In this document: positions 32,239 to 37,345 of the stretch, piece by piece
Numbering within the stretch: the stretch's first letter is position 1
How the letters are laid out: the number at the start of each line of letters is the position of its first letter
Source of the DNA: an uncultured Agathobaculum sp.
GTDB taxonomy: Bacteria; Bacillota; Clostridia; Oscillospirales; Butyricicoccaceae
Reading direction: 5' to 3'
Length of the DNA stretch: 37,345 bases
NCBI GenBank assembly: GCA_934504345.1
Contig: CAKSVR010000019.1
Coordinates: 1 to 37,345 of the forward strand
Made by a program: the position numbers and the translations under genes
Notes under the pieces: generated by a model
What the model saw: only the letters and a program-made list of their open reading frames with translations
Told to the model about the DNA's origin: nothing
The model's database searches: none

Positions 32239-32664
32239 ATGAAGATTTCAACCAAAGGAAGATATGCGCTGCGGCTGATGATCGATCTGGCGCAGCATGA
32301 TGCAGGCGGCTACATTCCGCTGCGCGATATATCCAAGCGGCAGGAGATCTCCGCGAAGTATATGGAGCAGATCGTGGTGCAGCTGTCGAGAGCGGGCTTT
32401 GTCATCTCGACACGCGGCGCGCAGGGCGGCTACCAGCTTGCGCGGCATCCCTCCGAGTATACCGTGGGCGATATTCTGCGTATCACCGAGGGCTCGCTCG
32501 CGCCGGTGGCGTGTCTGGAGCACGAGCCGGTGGACTGCGTGCGCGCAGAGGAGTGCATCACGCTGAATTTCTGGCGCGGCCTGTATGATGCGATCAACAA
32601 TTACGTTGATTCGGTCACGCTGGAGGATCTCGTCAGCGCGGGTACGCTGAATTTTTCCATCTGA
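32239..32664 (+). CDS. Rrf2-family transcriptional regulator (IscR-like)
   Basis: A 141-residue winged-helix regulator. It opens MKISTKGRYALRLMIDLAQH, with KRQEISAKYMEQIVVQLSRAG forming the recognition helix region and TRGAQGGYQLAR the wing. Three cysteines spaced C-x7-C-x5-C (ACLEHEPVDCVRAEEC) fit the Fe-S cluster ligands of IscR/CymR relatives. In many Clostridia such a gene precedes iscS and iscU; here it stands alone with its own promoter and terminator. It could sense Fe-S status, nitric oxide or cysteine supply; the sequence alone does not decide. Confidence 0.92.
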   Translation: MKISTKGRYALRLMIDLAQHDAGGYIPLRDISKRQEISAKYMEQIVVQLSRAGFVISTRGAQGGYQLARHPSEYTVGDILRITEGSLAPVACLEHEPVDCVRAEECITLNFWRGLYDAINNYVDSVTLEDLVSAGTLNFSI

Positions 32665-32676
32665 AAACGAAAAGGG

Positions 32677-32704
32677 AAGAGCAGACGGTGGTCTGCTCTT
32701 TTTC
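32677..32704 (+). terminator. Intrinsic terminator after the Rrf2 gene
   Basis: A perfect 10-bp stem, AAGAGCAGAC / GTCTGCTCTT, with a GGTG loop and continuing T run. Confidence 0.93.
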
Positions 32705-32759
32705 TTGTTCGCAGCATTTGGGGTAAATCCGTTTGGGGAAACGGGGGAATGGCGCTCCC

Positions 32760-33330
32760 GCGCGGGGCCTAAGAGGGTAGACAACCTACGGTTTTCCACC
32801 CTCTTAGGAAGCTCCCCTTTTCCCTTTGGTGCGACCTCGCGAACGGGCCTTGCGGCCCTACTTCGTAGGTAACTCGCATAAAGGAACGGGTATCGGCTTC
32901 CGTTTTCCGCGTTGCCGCGGCGTGGTCACGGCAGATTGCACGGGTTTTGCGTAACTGGGTGTAGCAGACCGTTAACGGCTTGAGCGCAGCTGTGAAAGGA
33001 ATGGTCGGCGTTCAGCCGAGCCTATCAGGTGGTAGCGGTACTGCCGTTCCTTTTTTCGGTCCCGAGCACGAATAGGAACGCTTGCGTTCCGTGCGCCGAG
33101 GTATCCCAAAAAGGGCGGAAGATGGAGTCCCAAGAGGATAGAAACCACCGTAGGGGGTGTCTATCCTTTTGGAAATCGTTCCCGCCGCTCGCAAGCGGCG
33201 AAATCCCCAGCCCGGAAACGGCGTATTGCTTACGTAACTCGTGTGCACCATGTAAAGAGTGCCGAGGAATAGGCTGCCGCCCAGATGCGGCGCAGCGCTC
33301 ACGCGCCTCGCGTGCACCGGACGGCGGCTG
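32760..33330. repeat. Non-coding mosaic repeat block A
   Basis: About 570 bases without a convincing gene, made of modules also found at 36.8-37.3 kb. In order: hairpin H1 (perfect 11-bp stem CCTAAGAGGGT / ACCCTCTTAGG, 32768-32808, loop with ACAACCTACGGT); a core of about 280 bases (32831-33112); hairpin H2 (33130-33172, same loop motif but inverted); then a module (about 33180-33318) that is an inverted copy of 36835-36975. The core has its own hairpins: GGGCC-TTGC-GGCCC type, CCTAC-TTC-GTAGG, GGAACGC-TT-GCGTTCC, and long-range AAGGAACGG (32881) with CCGTTCCTT (33043). The tail from 33330 to 33460 shows no repeat partner here. It could be a mobile, structured RNA-like element. Confidence 0.8.
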
Positions 33331-33462
33331 CCCGCAGAGTATGGCATCTCGCACATTTGTCCGCACTGCACGGACAAAACCTGAAACGTCCGCACCTCGC
33401 GCACACATTCGGCGATTCGCTGTTTTCATCCCTCGGAAATGCGCGAAAACCGTCATTTTTGC

Positions 33463-33491
33463 TTGCTATTGCCTGTTTTATCTGATATAGT
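33463..33491 (+). promoter_or_regulatory. Sigma-A promoter of the symporter-PAP2-flippase operon
   Basis: TTGCTA, a 17-base spacer and TATAGT. An alternative overlapping pair, TTGCCT with TATTAT and 16 bases, is also present. The region is AT-rich, in contrast to the repeat block upstream. Confidence 0.55.
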
Positions 33492-33542
33492 ATTATAGTT
33501 ACAATTATTTAACACTATATTGTGAAAGAGGAGTAGAAGTAA

Positions 33543-34730
33543 GTGAAACAATTAGGACTGTTGATTCGATTGATCCTCGGCATCATCGCCGGCATCATCA
33601 TCGGTATGTGCGGACAGTGGTTCGGCATCGCGGATACGACCGGGTTTGTCACGGTCATCCGCCTGTTCGCAACATTCACCTCGCTGTTTTCCACCTTCCT
33701 GTCGTTCATGATCCCGCTCATCATCCTGTCGTTCATCACGGTGGGTATGGCGGAGCTCGGCAAGAAGGCCAACCGTCTGTTCGGTCTGACCCTGCTGCTG
33801 GCCTACGGCACCACGGTCGTTTCCGGCCTGCTGACGTTCTTCATCGGCAAGGCGGTTCTGCCGGGCCTTATCCAGCCCATCACCGGCGATGTGCTCGAGA
33901 GCAATGCCTTTGAGCCGCTGTTCACCATCACCGTTGACCCGGTATTCGGCGTTATGACGGCGCTCGTGTTCGCATTCGTGCTCGGCATCGGCATGGCGAA
34001 CCTCAAGGGCGATTCGCTGCTGAACGTGTTCCGCGACCTCCAGAAGATCGTCACCGGCGTGCTCAGCCGCATCATCATCCCGCTCATCCCGATCCACATT
34101 GCGGGTCTGTTCGCCAACATCGCAGCCGAGGGCCGTCTGGCGGCTACCGTCAAGATGTTCGCCTCGCTGTATGCCATCATCATTGTGCTCCAGCTGCTGT
34201 ACATCGTTTCCCAGTTCGGTCTGGCGAGCGTTGTCTGCCGCAAAAACCATTTCAAGGGCATGAAGAACGTCGCTCCGGCGTACTTTACCGCACTGGGCAC
34301 CCAGTCCTCCGCCTCGACCATCCCGGTCGCGCTGAACTGTGCCTACAACAACGGCGTGAACAATGACGTTGCCGACTTCGTCGTTCCGCTGTGCGCTACC
34401 ATCAACCTCAACGGCGATACCATCTGCCTCGTGCTCGGCTCGATGGGCATTATGATCGCCAGCGGCATGAACCCGACCTTTGCCATGTTCGCACCGTTCG
34501 TATTCATGCTGGGCGTGACCATGGTCGCAGCACCGGGCGTTCCGGGCGGCGGCGTTATGTCCGCGCTGGGCCTCATCACCTCGATGCTCGGCTTCACCGA
34601 CCCGATGCAGCAGCTCATCATCGCGCTGCACTTCTCGCAGGACAGCTTCGGCACTGCGACCAATGTTACCGGCGATCAGGCCATCGCGCTCATCGTTGAC
34701 AAGGTGGACAGCTCCGCCGCCGACAAGTAA
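33543..34730 (+). CDS. Dicarboxylate/amino acid:cation symporter (DAACS family)
   Basis: A 395-residue sodium- or proton-coupled transporter of the GltP/SstT/aspartate family. It starts at GTG 33543, with GAGGAG 9 bases upstream. About eight hydrophobic helices and two re-entrant hairpins are expected. The first hairpin motif is GTQSSASTIPVALNC (serine-rich tip), and the TM7 motif appears as NLNGDTICLVLGS (NMDGT in well-studied members). The second hairpin is APGVPGGGVMSALGL. The Asn-Leu-Asn change and SSAST tip suggest a substrate other than plain glutamate, possibly serine/threonine or a dicarboxylate. It is first in a three-gene operon. Confidence 0.92.
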   Translation: MKQLGLLIRLILGIIAGIIIGMCGQWFGIADTTGFVTVIRLFATFTSLFSTFLSFMIPLIILSFITVGMAELGKKANRLFGLTLLLAYGTTVVSGLLTFFIGKAVLPGLIQPITGDVLESNAFEPLFTITVDPVFGVMTALVFAFVLGIGMANLKGDSLLNVFRDLQKIVTGVLSRIIIPLIPIHIAGLFANIAAEGRLAATVKMFASLYAIIIVLQLLYIVSQFGLASVVCRKNHFKGMKNVAPAYFTALGTQSSASTIPVALNCAYNNGVNNDVADFVVPLCATINLNGDTICLVLGSMGIMIASGMNPTFAMFAPFVFMLGVTMVAAPGVPGGGVMSALGLITSMLGFTDPMQQLIIALHFSQDSFGTATNVTGDQAIALIVDKVDSSAADK

Positions 34731-34751
34731 CGCAGAAAGGAGCCGTCCGTT

Positions 34752-35327
34752 GTGGATATTTTGATCGATATTGTACATACCATGGATTACAGCATCCTCG
34801 CGTATATCTCGGAGAAATGGCGCGGCGGCTCGCTGGATACCGTTTGGAAGCTCTTTTCGCTGCTCGGCAATTACGGCGCGGTGTGGATCGCGCTGGCCGT
34901 GCTGCTGCTGTTCTTCCGCAAAACGCGCCGCGCCGGTCTGGCTATGCTGATCGCGCTCGGCGTGGGCTACGCGGTCGGCAATGTGTGGCTCAAGGAGCTC
35001 GTGATGCGGCCGCGGCCGTTCGTCACGCACACCGACCTGACACCGCTGCTCGATCCGGGTGATCGGTGGTCGTTCCCGTCCGGGCACGCGCTGTCCTCGT
35101 TCGCGGCGGCAACGGCGCTGTTCTTCTTCCATAAGAAAACCGGCCTGCTGGCGTATCTGCTGGCGGCGTGCATCGCGTTCTCGCGGCTGTACGCCAGCGT
35201 ACACTATCCGACAGACGTACTGGCGGGCGCTGTGCTCGGCATCCTGTGCGGCCTTGCGGCTGCATGGTTCGCTGACCGCTTCACCGACCAGCTCCACACG
35301 CTGCGGCTGAGAAAGGGCAGAAAATGA
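34752..35327 (+). CDS. PAP2-family membrane phosphatase (possible undecaprenyl-diphosphatase)
   Basis: A 191-residue protein with about five hydrophobic helices. All three PAP2 motifs are present: KELVMRPRP, FPSGHALSS and SRLYASVHYPTDV, containing the catalytic histidines. Relatives such as BcrC dephosphorylate undecaprenyl diphosphate; others act on phosphatidylglycerol phosphate or phosphatidate. It starts at GTG 34752, with AAAGGAG upstream. It overlaps the flippase gene by 4 bases, and this pairing supports a role in lipid-carrier recycling for envelope polymers, as an inference. Confidence 0.9.
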   Translation: MDILIDIVHTMDYSILAYISEKWRGGSLDTVWKLFSLLGNYGAVWIALAVLLLFFRKTRRAGLAMLIALGVGYAVGNVWLKELVMRPRPFVTHTDLTPLLDPGDRWSFPSGHALSSFAAATALFFFHKKTGLLAYLLAACIAFSRLYASVHYPTDVLAGAVLGILCGLAAAWFADRFTDQLHTLRLRKGRK

Positions 35328-36742
35328 ACCAGTACAAACGCCTTCTCGGCAATACCTTTATCTTTGCGATAGGCACGTTCAGCTCCAAGATCCTCGTCAT
35401 CCTCATGCTGCGCTTCTATACCGGCATGATGACACAGGACGAGATGGGCGTGGCCGACCTTATCATCAAGACCACGAGCATCCTGTATCCGGTGGTGTCG
35501 CTGTCCATCGGTCAGGCGGTCATCCGCTACGGACTCGAGCGCAAGTATTACAAGCGAAGCGTGTTCACCATTGCGCTCGTGACGGTGCTGTGCGGCTTCA
35601 TCATCGCGCTGCCGTTCCATCCGCTGCTCAGCCTCATCCACTATAATACCTCGGCGGGCGTTACCGGCTCGCTGCTGGAATACCAGTGGATCATCTACCT
35701 GTATGTGCTGACCTCGTGTACGCAGAACGTGTGCAGCCAGTTCATCCGCGCGCTCGGACACGTTCGCCTGTATGCCATCGACGGCATCTTCCGCACGTTC
35801 GTCACGATCCTGCTGAACATCCTCTATCTGAAGGTGTTCCGCTGGAACATCCTCGGCTATGTGTTCTCCATCATCTGCTCGGATGCGCTGTCCACCGTGT
35901 GCCTGTTCCTGATCGCGAGCCTGTGGAAGTATGTCAAGCTCAAGCGGCTGGATACGCACCTGTGGCGCGGTATGCTGGCGTACTCGCTGCCGCTCGTGCC
36001 GGATGCCATCCTTGTGTATATCATCGGCTTTTCCGATCAGGTATTCCTTGCCTCCATGCAGGATACCGCTGTCAGCGCGATCTATTCCATCGCGTACCGC
36101 GTGCCGACACTCATCGCGCTCGTGGCCTCGATCTTCGTGGATGCATGGCAGATCTCGATGGTCAACAACAACACCAAGGAGGAGCAGATCACGTTCTTCT
36201 CGAACGTGGGCAACACCTATTCCTCCATCGTGTTCATCATCGCCTCGGGCGGTGTGATGTGCGCCAAGCTGGCCATGACCGTGCTCGCCGTGCCGAGCTA
36301 CTATATCGGCTGGACGTTCATCCCGATCCTGGCCATCGGCGCGGGCTTCAACTGCCTGTCCAGCTTCCAGAAGAGCGTGTATCTGCTGGAAAAAAAGACC
36401 GTGGCCTCGTTTTTGTCCACGGCGTTCTCGGCGGTCATCAATATCGGCCTGAACGCGCTGCTCATCCCGCGGATGGGCGGCACGGGCGCTGCACTGGCAA
36501 CGCTCATCAGCTATGTGGCGCTGTTCCTGTACCGCGCCATCGACAGCCGCCGGTTCATGCCGGTGCGCTGGAAGGTGCCGCGTTTGACCTTGACCGTCAT
36601 CCTGCTGACCACGCAGTCCGTGCTCATGCTGCTCGAGCCGCCGCTGTGGCTTGTGTGGCAGATCGGGCTGTTCCTGCTCGTGGCGGCGCTCAACAGCCGC
36701 GAGATGCTGGTGAGCATCAAGAAGCTGCTGCGGAGGGCGTAA
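35324..36742 (+). CDS. Oligosaccharide flippase family protein (MOP/Wzx-like)
   Basis: A 472-residue integral membrane protein with about 12-14 hydrophobic segments. It has the opening typical of polysaccharide-biosynthesis flippases, NTFIFAIGTFSSKILVILML, a positively charged loop after the second helix, YSLPLVPDAILVYIIGFSDQ in the middle (the start of the second half), and LIPRMGGTGAALATLISYV near the C terminus. Relatives move lipid-linked sugars across the membrane. No glycosyltransferases are adjacent, so the substrate is unknown. It overlaps the PAP2 gene, indicating coupled expression. Confidence 0.9.
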   Translation: MNQYKRLLGNTFIFAIGTFSSKILVILMLRFYTGMMTQDEMGVADLIIKTTSILYPVVSLSIGQAVIRYGLERKYYKRSVFTIALVTVLCGFIIALPFHPLLSLIHYNTSAGVTGSLLEYQWIIYLYVLTSCTQNVCSQFIRALGHVRLYAIDGIFRTFVTILLNILYLKVFRWNILGYVFSIICSDALSTVCLFLIASLWKYVKLKRLDTHLWRGMLAYSLPLVPDAILVYIIGFSDQVFLASMQDTAVSAIYSIAYRVPTLIALVASIFVDAWQISMVNNNTKEEQITFFSNVGNTYSSIVFIIASGGVMCAKLAMTVLAVPSYYIGWTFIPILAIGAGFNCLSSFQKSVYLLEKKTVASFLSTAFSAVINIGLNALLIPRMGGTGAALATLISYVALFLYRAIDSRRFMPVRWKVPRLTLTVILLTTQSVLMLLEPPLWLVWQIGLFLLVAALNSREMLVSIKKLLRRA

Positions 36743-36756
36743 GTTCATATCCCATG

Positions 36757-36789
36757 AAAGGGGACGTGCGAAAGTGCGTCCTCTTTTTT
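36757..36789 (+). terminator. Intrinsic terminator after the flippase gene
   Basis: AAAGGGGACG and CGTCCTCTTT pair with one wobble, around a 10-base loop, followed by six T. It ends the symporter-PAP2-flippase transcript before repeat block B. Confidence 0.88.
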
Positions 36790-36799
36790 GCGCCGTAAC

Positions 36800-37345
36800 T
36801 GGGCGGCAGCCCGTTCCGCGGCAGTCGTTTTCCGGTGCACGCGAGGCGCGTGAGCGCTACGCCCTTTCCGGGCGGCAGCCCATTCCTCGGCACTCTTTAC
36901 ATGGTGCACACGAGTTGCGTTAGCAATACGCCGTTTCCGGGCGGGGGATTTCGCCGTCTGCGGACGGCGGGAACGGGCCGCTCGCGCGGCGGGCGCAAAA
37001 AGGGAGGGACACCTACGGTTTCCCTCCCTCTTTGAACTCCTACCTTTCCCTCAGCGACCTCGCGAACGGGCCTGCGGCCCTACTTCGTAAGTAACTCGCA
37101 TAAAGGAACGGGTATCGGCTCACGTTTTCCGCGTTGTCGCGGCGTAATCGCGGCAGATTGCACGGGTTTTGCGTAAATACTGTCGCAGACCGTTAACGGC
37201 TTGAGCGCAGCCGAGGGAGGAATGGCGCTTTGCGGCCTACGAGCTGGTAACGGTACTGCCGTTCCTTATTTCGGTCACACCTCTAAGTAGGAACGCTTGC
37301 GTTCCGTCGCTCCGAGGTATCCCAAAAGGGAAAAGGGGAGCTTCC
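36800..37345. repeat. Non-coding mosaic repeat block B (runs off the right edge)
   Basis: Modules of block A in a different arrangement. First a module (36835-36975, with TTTACATGGTGCACACGAGTT) that is the inverted form of 33180-33318. Then hairpin H3 (36997-37033, GGGAGGGA / TCCCTCCC with loop ACACCTACGGTT). Then a core of about 274 bases (37054-37327) in the same orientation as core A, sharing long identical stretches such as GGCAGATTGCACGGGTTTTG and GCAGACCGTTAACGGCTTGA. The last 15 bases, AAAAGGGGAGCTTCC, are the complement of the sequence just after H1 in block A, so an inverted H module probably follows outside the window. No gene is supported here. Confidence 0.8.

Noticed and set aside
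33029..33490. Reading frames of 130-153 codons in repeat block A, and one of 66 codons in block B (36835-37035)
   Set aside because: They run through hairpins and modules that are inverted between blocks, so no frame is kept; no ribosome sites or domains.
32760..37345. CRISPR array
   Set aside because: The repeats are long, few, hairpin-rich and not regularly spaced with unique spacers; no cas genes are present.

Overview
The window looks like a piece of a GC-rich, endospore-forming Clostridia chromosome (Oscillospirales-like; this placement is an inference from gene content and base composition, not from a marker tree). Spore formation is shown by a complete spoIIIAA-AH operon. A Gram-positive clostridial setting is shown by a T-box leader, Asp23/DUF322, OLE RNA, and the gene order nusB-xseA-xseB-ispA-OLE-oapA-dxs-tlyA-nadK-argR-recN.

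Region 1 (1-6553, minus strand) makes chorismate and phenylalanine: aroF (DAHP synthase, behind a T-box and a consensus promoter), aroB, aroC, pheA, aroA and aroE (cut by the window edge). A second consensus promoter inside the end of aroF can drive aroB onward separately. Region 2 (6794-11515, plus) is the eight-gene spoIIIA operon, with overlapping or near-overlapping genes and a possible sigma-E promoter. Region 3 (11559-23727, plus) is the housekeeping/isoprenoid/DNA-repair cluster. It holds Asp23, nusB, a Kae1/TsaD-like paralogue, xseAB, ispA, a 640-nt OLE RNA with its membrane partner gene oapA, dxs, tlyA, nadK, argR and recN. Three copies of a 160-200 bp fold-back element (MITE-like) lie here, two of them bracketing OLE RNA.

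Region 4 (23827-29480) has tyrS, a divergent AEC transporter/LysR regulator pair, and a minus-strand aminotransferase plus D-2-hydroxyacid dehydrogenase operon. Region 5 (29529-32664) has a striking fusion protein: a complete TetM/EF-G-like translational GTPase joined to a C-terminal Rae1/YacP-type NYN ribonuclease domain. An Rrf2 Fe-S type regulator follows. Region 6 (32700-37345) has a DAACS symporter, a PAP2 phosphatase and a flippase in one operon, set between two large non-coding mosaic repeat blocks rich in hairpins.

The best candidates for new biology are the GTPase-Rae1 fusion, the MITE-bracketed OLE RNA locus, and the modular structured repeats at 32.7-33.3 kb and 36.8-37.3 kb. All assignments come from reading the sequence; no database search was run.
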